This document shows positions 55,501-64,000 of a DNA stretch of 64,000 nucleotides, piece by piece. The notes under the pieces were generated by a model, which did no database searches, was not told the origin of the DNA, and was given only the letters and a program-made list of their open reading frames with translations. A program made the position numbers and the translations under genes. Origin of the DNA: Methylobacter sp. (lineage in GTDB: Bacteria > Pseudomonadota > Gammaproteobacteria > Methylococcales > Methylomonadaceae); NCBI RefSeq assembly GCF_023227905.1, contig NZ_JALOCF010000006.1:62001-126000 (forward strand), written 5' to 3'. Each line of letters begins with the position of its first letter. Position 1 is the stretch's first letter.

Positions 55501-55968
55501 TTAGTTAATAGCGTCAGAGCCGGGCGTTTGTTGTGCTTGCTGTAAATGTTGTGAGTATAAGGCGTCAAAATTTACCGGGGCTAAAATCATTTGCGGAAAG
55601 CCGCCTTTTGTGACGAGGTCTGAAATGGCCTCTCTTGCATAAGGAAACAGAATGTTAGGGCAGAAGCTGCCAACCATCGGTCCCATTTCTGCATCCGTAA
55701 AACCAGCTAAAGAGAAGATCCCAGCCTGATTGACTTCAACAAGATAGGCTGTCGCATCTTCGTTTTTCACGGTGATGGTTACCATGAGGGTTACTTCGTA
55801 CATTGAGTCTTCTAAAGGCGCAACTTGAGTGCCTAGATTAAAGTCGACAGTGGGTTCCCATTTTCCGGTAAATACTTTAGGCGAGTTAGGTGTCTCAAAA
55901 GACATGTCCTTGGTATAAATTTTCTGGATCGAAAATTGTTTTTCTACTGGGTTGGTTTCTTCAGCCAT
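55501..55968 (-). CDS. secB: Protein-export chaperone SecB
   Basis: A 155-residue cytosolic tetrameric chaperone keeping preproteins unfolded for SecA. Typical segments are FSIQKIYTKDMSFETPNSP, YEVTLMVTITVKN, and LFPYAREAISDLVTKGGFPQ. The glutaredoxin gene found between the rhodanese gene and secB in E. coli is absent here. Confidence 0.96.
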   Translation of the reverse strand: MAEETNPVEKQFSIQKIYTKDMSFETPNSPKVFTGKWEPTVDFNLGTQVAPLEDSMYEVTLMVTITVKNEDATAYLVEVNQAGIFSLAGFTDAEMGPMVGSFCPNILFPYAREAISDLVTKGGFPQMILAPVNFDALYSQHLQQAQQTPGSDAIN

Positions 55969-56022
55969 AATGAATTTTATAAGTAGGGTTTAATGTGAGA
56001 GCCGTATATATCGAGCACGAAT

Positions 56023-56466
56023 TTAGTTTTTGTGCTTGCCTGGCGATTTTATCGGCAGTTTGTAGTCGTTTTCCCAAGCTTGCATGCCGCCGGTAATAAC
56101 GAAAACCTGCTCGAATCCTGCTTTAGTCAATATTTTTCCGGCTGAGGCTGAGCGTGTTCCTGTTTGGCAGGCTATAAGGACAGGTTTGTTTTTGTGTGTT
56201 TCCAATTTTGACAGGTGAGTGGGCAAATTACCCAATGGCGTGTTAATTGAATTTTCAATATGGCCTTTAAGAAACTCTTCCGGTTCGCGTACATCGATAA
56301 CTATTGTATCGCTGTCGTTCATTTTGGCGACAGCCAGCAACGGGGAAACGGAGCTGAATTTTTTGAATGCGGTATCGAATAATTCCTGGATTAATAAATA
56401 AGTTACTACAGCCAGAGCGAGAGAGAGTATGTAGTGATTTAAAATGAATTCTAGATAGCGGTCCAT
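56023..56466 (-). CDS. Membrane-anchored rhodanese-like protein
   Basis: A 147-residue protein with one N-terminal membrane helix (about 10-27) and a single rhodanese domain carrying active Cys in IACQTGTRSASAG. It matches the YibN-type protein encoded next to secB in gammaproteobacteria. It may pass sulfane sulfur. Physiological role unclear. Confidence 0.9.
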   Translation of the reverse strand: MDRYLEFILNHYILSLALAVVTYLLIQELFDTAFKKFSSVSPLLAVAKMNDSDTIVIDVREPEEFLKGHIENSINTPLGNLPTHLSKLETHKNKPVLIACQTGTRSASAGKILTKAGFEQVFVITGGMQAWENDYKLPIKSPGKHKN

Positions 56467-56499
56467 GGATAGATTGTAAAGTTTAAGTGAAAAGATGAA

Positions 56500-56814
56500 T
56501 TAGTAGTTAGAGCAGAAGACATCCCGCATCATTTTAATGAGCAACAGCATACGGGCATCGTCAATAAAATAATAAACACGGTTGGCTTGTTTTTTGGAGC
56601 CGAGAATATTTTTTTCCCTGAGAATTGCCAGATGCTGGGAAATATTGCTCTGACTGGTGCCAACCTGGTCGACAATTTGTTGTACGCAGACTGAATCACT
56701 GCCCAGAACGCATAATATCTTTAAGCGCAATGGATGTGACATTGCCTTTAAGCAGAGAGCCGCTTTGGCTATGTCGGTATCGTCATACAAATTGTGCGGA
56801 TTTTTCGTTTTCAT
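56500..56814 (-). CDS. ArsR-family helix-turn-helix regulator
   Basis: A 104-residue winged-helix regulator: ALCLKAMSHPLRLKILCVLG, then recognition region DQVGTSQSNISQHLAILREKNILGSKKQANRVYYF. The metal-binding ELCVCDL motif of metal sensors is replaced by SDSVCVQQIVDQ, leaving one cysteine. It may sense something other than metal, such as sulfide or redox, given the rhodanese gene 33 bp downstream. Inference only. Confidence 0.88.
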   Translation of the reverse strand: MKTKNPHNLYDDTDIAKAALCLKAMSHPLRLKILCVLGSDSVCVQQIVDQVGTSQSNISQHLAILREKNILGSKKQANRVYYFIDDARMLLLIKMMRDVFCSNY

Positions 56815-57082
56815 AGGTCTGCTTAATATTTCTGGTTTATTGACGATTAAAAAGAACCCGTGAAGAATTATTTATACACAACTGTTGTCAACGTGTATTA
56901 ATATAATGACCACTTGATTGCGTGATTGGCATGTTGCCAAGTATAAAAAACCAGTGAATCTGGCAAAATAATACATCACTACGCCCATTTTGGGTAATGA
57001 AGAATCCAATGAAGCACAAAGTGATTTGTTTGCATAGAAGTAGTGATGCGGATTTTTTTTAGTATCGGAGATAAATTTAAAG

Positions 57083-58627
57083 ATGGTAAATCGACCAAAG
57101 CCGGTGGTATTGCTGATCCTTGACGGATTCGGTTACTCGTTGGATAAAGAATACAATGCCATTGCAATGGCTAAGACACCTTGCTGGGATCAGTTACAAA
57201 AAGATTGTTCCGTGACGCTGCTCAGTTGTTCCGGCAATGTCGTAGGATTGCCTAGCGGACAAATGGGTAATTCAGAAGTTGGGCATATTCATATCGGTAC
57301 GGGCCGCTATGTTCCGCAGGATTTCTCCAAGGTTAACGATGCAATAATCGACGGCAGTTTTTATTCTAATCCTGTTCTTTGCCGAGCAGCGGATCTTGCC
57401 AAAGAAAAAAATAAAGCTTTGCATGTCATGGGATTGCTGTCTCCTGGCGGTGTGCATAGCCATGAAGAGCAGATTGCCGCGATGGTCGAATTAGCCGCCA
57501 AGCGCGGACTCGATAAAATTTACCTGCATGCCTTTCTAGATGGACGCGATGTCCCACCCAAGAGCGCAATGGCTTCCCTGAAGTTATTGGATGCAAAATT
57601 TGCGGCGCTTGGCGTAGGCCGGATTGCTTCAATCGTGGGTCGCTTTTATGCAATGGACAGGGATAATCGTTGGGATCGCGTAAAACAGGCCTATGACCTG
57701 ATCGCCAAAGGCGAGGGCGCTTTTAGCGCGGACTCTGCAATACAGGCCTTGGAAGCGGCTTATGAGCGAGGCGAAACAGATGAGTTCGTTTTGCCGACCA
57801 CTATTTTTGACTCCGAACATCGGACGGTTGCTCTTGATCCCGAAGATTCGGTTGTGTTTATGAACTTTCGGGCCGATCGTGCTCGCGAAATCTCTGTGGC
57901 ATTAACGGCACCAACATTCGATGCATTTGAGAGAAGTCGCGCGCCTCACACGGGCTATTACTGTACGTTAACGGAATACCAACAGGATTTTGACTATGAT
58001 GTGGCTTTCCCTCCGACTGATTTAAAAAATTGTCTCGGCGAGTATTTGTCCAATCTGGGCATGACCCAATTGCGCTTGGCGGAAACGGAAAAATATGCGC
58101 ATGTCACCTTTTTCCTTAACGGCGGCATAGACACGGCTTTTCCTGGAGAAGATAGAATATTAGTGCCCTCACCCAAGGTCAGGACCTATGATCTGCAACC
58201 GGAGATGAATGCAGGAGAAGTTACCGATAATTTGGTCGCTGCCATTACCGGCGGTAAATACGATGTCATCATATGTAATTATGCTAATTGCGATATGGTT
58301 GGGCATACCGGCATAATCGATGCGGCAATTGTGGCTGTGGAAGCGGTTGACGCTTCGTTGCAGCGCGTAGTTAACGCCTTAAAATCTGTGGGTGGGCAGA
58401 TGTTGATAACTGCCGACCACGGCAATGTTGAGCAAATGGTTGATAAAGAAACCGGGCAGCCGCACACAGCGCATACTACAAATCCTGTGCCTTTGGTTTA
58501 TGTCGGTGGGGACAAAGCATTAGATGCAGGCGGCAGTTTGTCGGATTTGGCTCCAACAATATTGGCAATGCTAGGGGTTGAGCAACCTGTTGAAATGACT
58601 GGTCGATCGCTTATTAAAGTTGTTTAA
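57083..58627 (+). CDS. gpmI: 2,3-bisphosphoglycerate-independent phosphoglycerate mutase
   Basis: A 514-residue glycolytic enzyme with two Mn ions. N-terminal LILDGFGYS and catalytic Ser in GQMGNSEVGHIHIG, HAFLDGRDVPP, and the C-terminal metal sites ICNYANCDMVGHTG and LITADHGNVEQM. It heads the gpmI-envC-ctpA run seen in other gammaproteobacteria. The 268-bp upstream gap is AT-rich. Confidence 0.96.
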   Translation: MVNRPKPVVLLILDGFGYSLDKEYNAIAMAKTPCWDQLQKDCSVTLLSCSGNVVGLPSGQMGNSEVGHIHIGTGRYVPQDFSKVNDAIIDGSFYSNPVLCRAADLAKEKNKALHVMGLLSPGGVHSHEEQIAAMVELAAKRGLDKIYLHAFLDGRDVPPKSAMASLKLLDAKFAALGVGRIASIVGRFYAMDRDNRWDRVKQAYDLIAKGEGAFSADSAIQALEAAYERGETDEFVLPTTIFDSEHRTVALDPEDSVVFMNFRADRAREISVALTAPTFDAFERSRAPHTGYYCTLTEYQQDFDYDVAFPPTDLKNCLGEYLSNLGMTQLRLAETEKYAHVTFFLNGGIDTAFPGEDRILVPSPKVRTYDLQPEMNAGEVTDNLVAAITGGKYDVIICNYANCDMVGHTGIIDAAIVAVEAVDASLQRVVNALKSVGGQMLITADHGNVEQMVDKETGQPHTAHTTNPVPLVYVGGDKALDAGGSLSDLAPTILAMLGVEQPVEMTGRSLIKVV

Positions 58628-58634
58628 TCTGTGG

Positions 58635-59861
58635 ATGAGAAAGAAGTTGGTTTTTTGTTTTTTGCTGAGTGCGTTCGTCCATGAGGGTAGGGCGGAAGTC
58701 TCGGAAAGAAGTGAAGAGCTAACTAAAGTTCAATCAGGAATTAAAGCGGCCGGCGAAAACTTGCAGCGCATTCAACTGCAAAAAAACACTTTAAACTCGC
58801 AGTTGGGTGAAGTTGAGAAGCTCTACGGAAGGACGGCCGCTTTATTGAAGACATTGCAGGCTCAAGTTGAACAAAAACGCCAGAATTTGAGTAAGATTCA
58901 TCAGGAAAAACAGAGCCTTCAGGATGAAGTCGCTAAACAGAACGTAGAATTGGCGGGTCAAATAAAGGCAGCCTACGCAATGGGGCAAAAGGAACAATTG
59001 AAGTTGCTGCTAAATCAGCAAGATCCTGCATTATCCAGCCGGATGCTGGTGTATTACGATTACCTTAACAAGGCTCGCCTGGCAAAGCTGGCTAACATTT
59101 CAGAGTCTATGCATCATCTGGAGCGGCTTGGTAAGCAGCAGCAGCACGAAACCGAACTTTTAGAGAAAAGTCTTGAGCAAAAGAAATCGGAACAGATAGC
59201 GGTAGACGACGTTAAAAAACGAAGAGCTAAATTGCTGGCGCAATTAAAAAGTGATTTTTCTTCAAATGAACAGCAAATAATTCACTTGAGAGAAAGTGAA
59301 AACAAGTTGAGAAATCTGGTATCTTCATTACAAAGATCGACTAATGATCTTACTTTTGAAGTTGAGCAAACAAAAAAATTGCACAAAACTGCCGAGGTTC
59401 CGGCCGAAGAACCTGGCAAAGACTTACTGAATTCCAAGGATAATTTTCCTAAGCTTGAAGGTGATTTTTTTTCATTTAAAGGTCGGTTACCATGGCCTGT
59501 TAAGGGGCGGTTGACTAATAAGTTCGGCAGCGTGCGGGCTGAAAGTACTGAGAACATTTGGGATGGAGTTTTAATTGACGCTAGCGAGGGAACGGAGATC
59601 CATGCGATTACCAGCGGAAAAGTAGTTTTTTCTGATTGGCTACGCGGATACGGCTTGTTGATTATTATTGATCACGGCAAGGGCTACATGACTCTTTACG
59701 CATTTAATCAAAGTTTATATCGACAAGTTGGTGAATGGGTAGACGCCGGCGAAGTCGTTGCTTCAGTGGGGCAAAGCGGTGGTCGTAGCCGGCCCGGGCT
59801 GTATTTTGGGATACGCAACAATGGTAAGCCGGTTGATCCGCTTGAGTGGTGTCGGAAGTAG
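58635..59861 (+). CDS. envC: Murein hydrolase activator EnvC
   Basis: About 408 residues from the ATG at 58635, which gives a signal peptide (MRKKLVFCFLLSAFVHEGRA). A TTG at 58620 overlapping gpmI is an alternative. Long coiled coil at about 25-260, then a LytM/M23-like domain. The zinc ligands of active M23 enzymes are replaced (NIWDGVLID, LYFGIR), as in EnvC, which activates amidases AmiA/AmiB at the septum rather than cutting itself. It overlaps or abuts gpmI. Confidence 0.92.
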   Translation: MRKKLVFCFLLSAFVHEGRAEVSERSEELTKVQSGIKAAGENLQRIQLQKNTLNSQLGEVEKLYGRTAALLKTLQAQVEQKRQNLSKIHQEKQSLQDEVAKQNVELAGQIKAAYAMGQKEQLKLLLNQQDPALSSRMLVYYDYLNKARLAKLANISESMHHLERLGKQQQHETELLEKSLEQKKSEQIAVDDVKKRRAKLLAQLKSDFSSNEQQIIHLRESENKLRNLVSSLQRSTNDLTFEVEQTKKLHKTAEVPAEEPGKDLLNSKDNFPKLEGDFFSFKGRLPWPVKGRLTNKFGSVRAESTENIWDGVLIDASEGTEIHAITSGKVVFSDWLRGYGLLIIIDHGKGYMTLYAFNQSLYRQVGEWVDAGEVVASVGQSGGRSRPGLYFGIRNNGKPVDPLEWCRK

Positions 59862-59931
59862 TCGGGATCAAGTCAATTAACTGCTTAACGGCCGTGTTTT
59901 TAGGAAATCGAATGTTGGAGTTTTAAGATAC

Positions 59932-61245
59932 ATGTTAAAAAAGAAAAATATTTTCATTTTGTCCTTAGGGATTATGTTGGGTGTTTTTATGGGAATCTGC
60001 GGCAGCGTTTTTGCCGAGCGGGATAATGTCGAGCCGGTAGCTGATACAGCGGAAGCTCTGCCCTATGAAGATTTGCGCACATTTACGGAGATTTTTGGCC
60101 GAATTAAAAGGGACTATGTAGAACCCGTTTCCGACAAAAAATTATTGGAAGATGCTATTCGCGGCATGTTGAGCGGACTTGATCCCCATTCCGCTTATTT
60201 GATTGCCGAGGAGTATCAGGAATTAAAAGAAGGCACAACCGGCCAGTTCGGCGGCTTAGGCATTGAAGTAACAATGGAAAACGGCTTTGTCAAAGTGGTT
60301 TCCCCTATTGATGATACTCCCGCCCAGAGGGCCGGGATCAAAACCGGAGACCTGATTGTCAGGCTTGATGATCAGCCGGTAAAAGGCATGACCTTAGCTG
60401 AGGCGGTCAAGCTTATGCGTGGCGAACCGGGCAGCACAATTTTACTTACCGTTGTTCGTGAAGGGGTAGAAGCGCCTTTAAAAATAAGCATAACCCGGGA
60501 CATCATAAAGGTTAAAAGCGTAAAAAACCGGATGTTGGAAAAAGGATACGGCTATGTGCGTATTAGTAGTTTTCAATCAGGAACCGGTGAAAGCCTGAAA
60601 GAGGCCCTGGCCGCGTTGAAAAAGGAAAATGCAGGCAACTTAAAAGGCCTGGTTTTGGATTTGCGGAATAATCCAGGCGGAGTATTGAATGCAGCCGTTG
60701 AGGTGAGTGACGCCTTCATCAAGAGCGGTCTCATTGTTTACACCGAGGGTCGTATTGAGAACTCGGAAATGCGTTTTAATGCCGCTGCCGATGATCTCCT
60801 TGACGGTGCGCCGATAGTCGTATTGATTAACGCCGGTTCCGCGTCGGCCTCTGAGATTGTGGCCGGAGCTTTGCAGGACCAAAAACGCGCGGTGATCATG
60901 GGTGAAAAATCGTTCGGTAAAGGTTCGGTGCAAACCATATTGCCAACCAGTGGTGGTTCTGCAGTCAAGTTGACCACAGCTAGATACTACACGCCTTCAG
61001 GACGCTCCATCCAGGCTGAGGGTATCGAGCCGGATATTGCCTTAGCTCGCGTCAAATTGGAGGAGTTGGAAAAATCCGAGTTCAAGCCGGTCAAGGAAGC
61101 CGATTTGTCGCATCATTTGCAAAACGGAAAAGGCAAGGAGAGTAAGGAAGCGGCGCAGGAGAAAGAGAAGGAAGCCTTGGAAAAAGATTATCCTTTGTAT
61201 CAGGCTCTGACCTTGCTGAAAGGCATTAGTATTATGAAAAAATAA
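59932..61245 (+). CDS. ctpA: Carboxyl-terminal processing peptidase (S41 family)
   Basis: A 437-residue exported serine protease: signal peptide (cleaving near SVFAERD), a PDZ domain at about 95-180 (GGLGIEVTMENGFVKVV), and an S41 catalytic domain. The Ser is in NAGSASASEI, the Lys in KSFGKGSVQT. A Lys/Glu-rich C-terminal tail (KGKESKEAAQEKEKEALEK) ends it. Such proteases trim envelope proteins and regulate peptidoglycan hydrolases, matching the envC neighbour. Confidence 0.94.
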   Translation: MLKKKNIFILSLGIMLGVFMGICGSVFAERDNVEPVADTAEALPYEDLRTFTEIFGRIKRDYVEPVSDKKLLEDAIRGMLSGLDPHSAYLIAEEYQELKEGTTGQFGGLGIEVTMENGFVKVVSPIDDTPAQRAGIKTGDLIVRLDDQPVKGMTLAEAVKLMRGEPGSTILLTVVREGVEAPLKISITRDIIKVKSVKNRMLEKGYGYVRISSFQSGTGESLKEALAALKKENAGNLKGLVLDLRNNPGGVLNAAVEVSDAFIKSGLIVYTEGRIENSEMRFNAAADDLLDGAPIVVLINAGSASASEIVAGALQDQKRAVIMGEKSFGKGSVQTILPTSGGSAVKLTTARYYTPSGRSIQAEGIEPDIALARVKLEELEKSEFKPVKEADLSHHLQNGKGKESKEAAQEKEKEALEKDYPLYQALTLLKGISIMKK

Positions 61246-61270
61246 GCTTATAGTTTATAACGGCAATCCC

Positions 61271-61319
61271 AAACCCGGATTCCAGCAAATGTAAATGTTT
61301 GCTGGAATCCGGGTTTTTT
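61271..61319 (+). terminator. Terminator of gpmI-envC-ctpA
   Basis: AAACCCGGATTCCAGCAAA and its exact 19-bp complement around an 8-base loop, ending in six T residues. Confidence 0.9.
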
Positions 61320-61428
61320 ATGCATTGAATTTGTTGGGGAAGATTACGATTTTAATCGTGCAGTTCTTTAATACGATAAGATACAGCACTTTTATGTTAT
61401 GCCTTTAGATGGGCAGAGTTGAAAAAGC

Positions 61429-61923
61429 ATGCAAACAAATGATTCAGTAACTGCAACAGAGGAAATAATAATTACAGTATTCCAGTCTGCCGGACTTGTG
61501 GCGCATGCAAAAATGCTGGTCAGGATGACTGAAGAAGAAACAAACGAATATAAAGTTGTTGCGCTGGCAACAGCAACCATATTGATGGGGGCGGCAGCTT
61601 TAGAGGCTTTATTGTCAGAGGCTGCTTATGTGCTAAAACCAGAGTTATATAAACAAAGAGGGAGAGGAAGTTATTTAAAGGTTGGCCCACCTGACAAATT
61701 TAAAAGACTTATAGGGTATGAGTCTTCGGAAGTTAGGTCAATTTGGGATGCAAGAATAGCTGTTGCCCACTCTGAACCTCACAATTCAAGAAGTCGCTTT
61801 GTTGGTGAAAAGTTGAATGCCGAAGGAGTGAAGTGGGTTATAGACGCCATTGAAAAAGTTTCTGGGGAGGTATGGGGTGAGTCAATGCCTAGTTGGTTTA
61901 AAGAAGGGGCAGGTTTGACATAA
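61429..61923 (+). CDS. HEPN-like hypothetical protein
   Basis: A 164-residue helical protein. After a variable N-terminus come a helix with alanine-rich core (VALATATILMGAAALEALLSE) and a second helix containing DARIAVAHSEPHNS, where Arg109 and His114 form R-x4-H, the catalytic motif of HEPN RNases. Proteins of this kind act as toxins or defence effectors, but many are annotated only as hypothetical. There is no obvious antitoxin gene beside it. Repeat-rich DNA follows. Confidence 0.6.
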   Translation: MQTNDSVTATEEIIITVFQSAGLVAHAKMLVRMTEEETNEYKVVALATATILMGAAALEALLSEAAYVLKPELYKQRGRGSYLKVGPPDKFKRLIGYESSEVRSIWDARIAVAHSEPHNSRSRFVGEKLNAEGVKWVIDAIEKVSGEVWGESMPSWFKEGAGLT

Positions 61924-61939
61924 CAAAGCGGTGAGGCGT

Positions 61940-62028
61940 GGTAGGAGGGGTCGAGCATAGTGAAACCCATTACATAGATGGGTGTTGGATGGGATGAGTT
62001 TCGGCTATCGCCTCTACTCATCCTACAC
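61940..62028. repeat. Dispersed repeat of the GTAGGATG/CATCCTAC type
   Basis: GTCGAGCATAGTGAAACCCAT followed by GATGAGTTTCGGCTATCGCC and CTCATCCTACACC. This is the style of a widely scattered intergenic repeat with GAAACCCATC and CATCCTAC. It adjoins a half copy of the CACGAAG palindrome. Confidence 0.5.
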
Positions 62029-62030
62029 CA

Positions 62031-62063
62031 CTTCGTGCTCTTCGTGTCTTCGTGGTGAATTAA
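62031..62063. repeat. Half copy of the CACGAAG palindrome
   Basis: CTTCGTGCTCTTCGTGTCTT and the following CGTGGTGAATTAA match the right arm of the palindrome at 54453-54483 with a single difference. The other arm is absent here. Confidence 0.85.
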
Positions 62064-62069
62064 TGCGTA

Positions 62070-62522
62070 TTAACGGATCGATTTTTGATAATTGACGCTA
62101 AAGTCATTCAGGTTAGACAGAGCCGCAGGCAAATCTTCGGTTTTTTCCAGGTTAAAGGCATTAACGCCGACGCGAGATAAGTAATACACCTGATCCCGCA
62201 TGAAGTGGCCTGTTGCCCTGATTTCACCTTGGTAGTTATAGCGGCCTCTGAGCAGCCAAGCATGGGAAAATATGCGGCCATCAGCAAAGGCGGGAAAATT
62301 CAGCTCGATTAATTGGATGTCTTTCAAGTCGGCAGCAATGTCTTCAACCGAGTCGGCGGGGCCGATCCTGACGCCTATTTTGCCGTTAGCCTTAAGCAGC
62401 TGTTGCTTGTCTTTTTTCCATCGGGCTAAGGAAACGCTGATGTCGCCGTTTTTCAGATCGGCGTCATCGGCAACATAGCTCCAGTTGTCGTCAACAATCT
62501 GTTTGTCTTTAATTATTTGCAT
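62070..62522 (-). CDS. DUF934 protein, sulfite reductase partner
   Basis: About 150 residues from the ATG at 62522 (MQIIKDKQIVDDNW). The frame opens ten codons earlier. Family hallmarks: PADSVEDIAADLKDIQLIELNFPAFADGR and LLRGRYNYQGEIRATG. DUF934 genes accompany nitrite/sulfite reductase genes in many proteobacteria. It overlaps the end of the reductase gene by 14 bp, so the two are coupled. Biochemical role unproven. Confidence 0.88.
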   Translation of the reverse strand: MQIIKDKQIVDDNWSYVADDADLKNGDISVSLARWKKDKQQLLKANGKIGVRIGPADSVEDIAADLKDIQLIELNFPAFADGRIFSHAWLLRGRYNYQGEIRATGHFMRDQVYYLSRVGVNAFNLEKTEDLPAALSNLNDFSVNYQKSIR

Positions 62523-64000
62523 AGACTTGCTCTTTGAATGGGGTGATGCCAACGCGTTTTACCATGTCCAAAAAAGACTCGTCATCCAGGCGTTGCTTGA
62601 TGTAAACATCCAGTATGGTAGTGACGGCTTTGGTGACTTGATCTTTGGCAATGGAAGGGCCGAGCCGTTCGCCGATAGCTGCCTCGTTTTCAGAGGAGCC
62701 GCCTAAAGTCAGCTGGTACCATTCCACGCCTTTTTTATCAACGCCGAGGATGCCTATATGGCCGACGCTTTGGTGCGCGCAGCCGTTCATGCAGCCGGAC
62801 ATGTTGATTTTTACATCGCCGATGTCATGGAGGTAGTCCAGGTCATCGAGCGCTTCATTGATTTCTTTGGCGATGCTGATTGTACCGGCGTTTGCGAGCG
62901 AGCAAAAATCGAGGCCGGGGCAGCAAATCATGTCGGTTGCAGTGCCGTTATTCGGCGTAGCCAGTTTCAATGCATCTAGCTGTTGCCACAACTCGAACAG
63001 ATCGGCCTGTTTGACGTCGGCAAAAACAAGATTTTGCCTGTGCGTGCTTCTGATTTCACCAAAGGTGTAGCGGTCAGCTAGGTCAGCAACAGCGTCAAGT
63101 TGCGTATCGGTCATGTCGCCGGGAGGTGAGTCCGGTGCTTTTAACGACAAAAATGTAGCGCGATAGCCGGGCACTTTGTGATCGGCTGTATTGTATTTAA
63201 CCCAGGTTGCGAAAGCCTTGCTCTCGAGTTGGTGCTGTGCAAATCCGGTATCATGCGCTGCATCTGCTTCGTAGGGGGGTAATGCGAACTGGGCTTTGAT
63301 GGCTTCAATGCGCGCGGCGTCAAGTTCCAGGTTATTCCGGATCAGCAGCCACTCGTTTTCGACCAATTCGGAGAATTGCTCCATGCCGGATTCTTTAACC
63401 AGAATTTTAATACGCGCTTTGTATTTGTTATCACGGCGTCCGAACAGGTTGTAAATGCGCAGTATGGCTTCCAGGTAAGACAGCAGGTGTTTCTTTTCCA
63501 AAAAGGGCTTGATGACTTGCCCAATGATAGGCGTGCGTCCCAATCCGCCGCCGACCAGCACTCTAAAACCGATTTCTCCGGCATCATTTTTTACCAGATG
63601 CAAGCCGATGTCATGAAGTTGAGTCGCCGCACGGTCATGCTTTGCGCCGCTGACGGCAATCTTGAATTTACGCGGCAAATAAGCAAATTCCGGATGCAGG
63701 GTTGTCCATTGACGGATTATTTCGCAATAGGGTCGGGGATCTTCAATTTCATCGATGCAAACGCCGGCCAAATGATCAGTTGAGGTGTTTCTAAGACAAT
63801 TGCCGCTGGTTTGGATGGCGTGCATTTGGACGCTGGCCAATTCTTCAAGAATGTCGGGCACTTGTTCCAATTTAGGCCAATTAAACTGGATATTCTGCCG
63901 AGTCGTAAAGTGACAGTAGTTTTTGTCGTAGGTACGGGCAATGTGAGCCAGTTTTCTGAATTGCTTGGAGTTAATCAGGCCGTAAGGGCCGGCTACCCGC
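62509..64000 (-). CDS. Siroheme-[4Fe-4S] nitrite/sulfite reductase (partial)
   Basis: The frame runs off the right edge. Sequence up to 64000 (GPYGLINSKQFRKLAHIART) continues it in frame, so the ATG at 63870 is internal. Tandem ferredoxin-like and siroheme domains are visible, with the four cluster cysteines in CCPGLDFC and SGCMNGC. GGLGRTPIIG and HRQNLVFADV are typical of CysI/NirA-type proteins. With DUF934 alongside, assimilatory sulfite reduction is the likelier role. Confidence 0.92.
   Translation of the reverse strand, partial: RVAGPYGLINSKQFRKLAHIARTYDKNYCHFTTRQNIQFNWPKLEQVPDILEELASVQMHAIQTSGNCLRNTSTDHLAGVCIDEIEDPRPYCEIIRQWTTLHPEFAYLPRKFKIAVSGAKHDRAATQLHDIGLHLVKNDAGEIGFRVLVGGGLGRTPIIGQVIKPFLEKKHLLSYLEAILRIYNLFGRRDNKYKARIKILVKESGMEQFSELVENEWLLIRNNLELDAARIEAIKAQFALPPYEADAAHDTGFAQHQLESKAFATWVKYNTADHKVPGYRATFLSLKAPDSPPGDMTDTQLDAVADLADRYTFGEIRSTHRQNLVFADVKQADLFELWQQLDALKLATPNNGTATDMICCPGLDFCSLANAGTISIAKEINEALDDLDYLHDIGDVKINMSGCMNGCAHQSVGHIGILGVDKKGVEWYQLTLGGSSENEAAIGERLGPSIAKDQVTKAVTTILDVYIKQRLDDESFLDMVKRVGITPFKEQVYANN

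Noticed and set aside
63342..63870. Reductase starting at the ATG at 63870
   Set aside because: The same frame continues without a stop to the window edge and the extra sequence is reductase-like, so the ATG is internal.

Overview
The window reads as the chromosome of a gammaproteobacterium. Housekeeping genes are in typical gammaproteobacterial form: an envC-ctpA pair behind gpmI, a rhodanese-secB-gpsA block, trmB, lpxD and pyrE with a HemW-type gene. A RegB/RegA redox pair, a fused ThiS-ThiG, a cytochrome P450, a TonB/ExbB/ExbD set with two large receptors, and dispersed CACGAAG-type palindromes would suit an aerobic methylotroph or methanotroph (Methylococcales-like). No methane-oxidation gene is present, so that assignment is inference. 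No rRNA, tRNA or CRISPR array was recognised.

Layout. 0.1-5.5 kb: FAH-family hydrolase, a QseBC-like two-component pair whose kinase has a tandem-duplicated sensor segment, a HemW-type gene and pyrE. 5.8-10.7 kb: seven co-directional minus-strand genes built around a small Ras/MglA-like GTPase, a roadblock/LC7 protein, a second roadblock-like protein, an Aer-type PAS protein, a cytosolic PhnD-like ligand-binding protein, a pseudo-receiver protein and a helical-repeat protein. I regard this as the best candidate for a poorly described signalling or polarity system. 11.3-16.1 kb: a dynamin-like GTPase, trmB, thiSG fusion and DAHP synthase. 16.5-25.6 kb: two paralogous TonB-dependent receptors, a BNR-propeller lipoprotein with a CxCC motif, a DedA protein and TonB-ExbB-ExbD, probably one uptake system. 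26-38.9 kb: Kup, an AP2-like protein, peroxiredoxin, Hsp33, MsrA, RegBA, a tiny membrane protein, lpxD, moaC and moaDE, and a DUF2797 protein.

39-42.5 kb is ilvB-ilvN-ilvC with a possible leader peptide. 42.6-49.1 kb is an accessory stretch: mazEF-like, a P450, a broken NACHT NTPase, two PIN toxin modules on either side of a MITE-like palindrome, then cstA with its small partner gene. At 49.3-50.0 kb a RAYT transposase carries its own REP cassette both upstream and inside its coding region. 50-64 kb holds a dicarboxylate-type symporter, glycogen phosphorylase, trmL, gpsA, secB, a rhodanese, an ArsR regulator, gpmI-envC-ctpA, a HEPN-like protein, and a DUF934/sulfite-reductase pair running off the right edge.

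Functional themes are redox sensing and protein repair (RegBA, Hsp33, MsrA, peroxiredoxin), metal or cofactor uptake (TonB system), cofactor synthesis (thiSG, moaCDE) and branched-chain amino acid synthesis. Genome plasticity is seen in the palindromic repeats, toxin-antitoxin modules and decayed genes.
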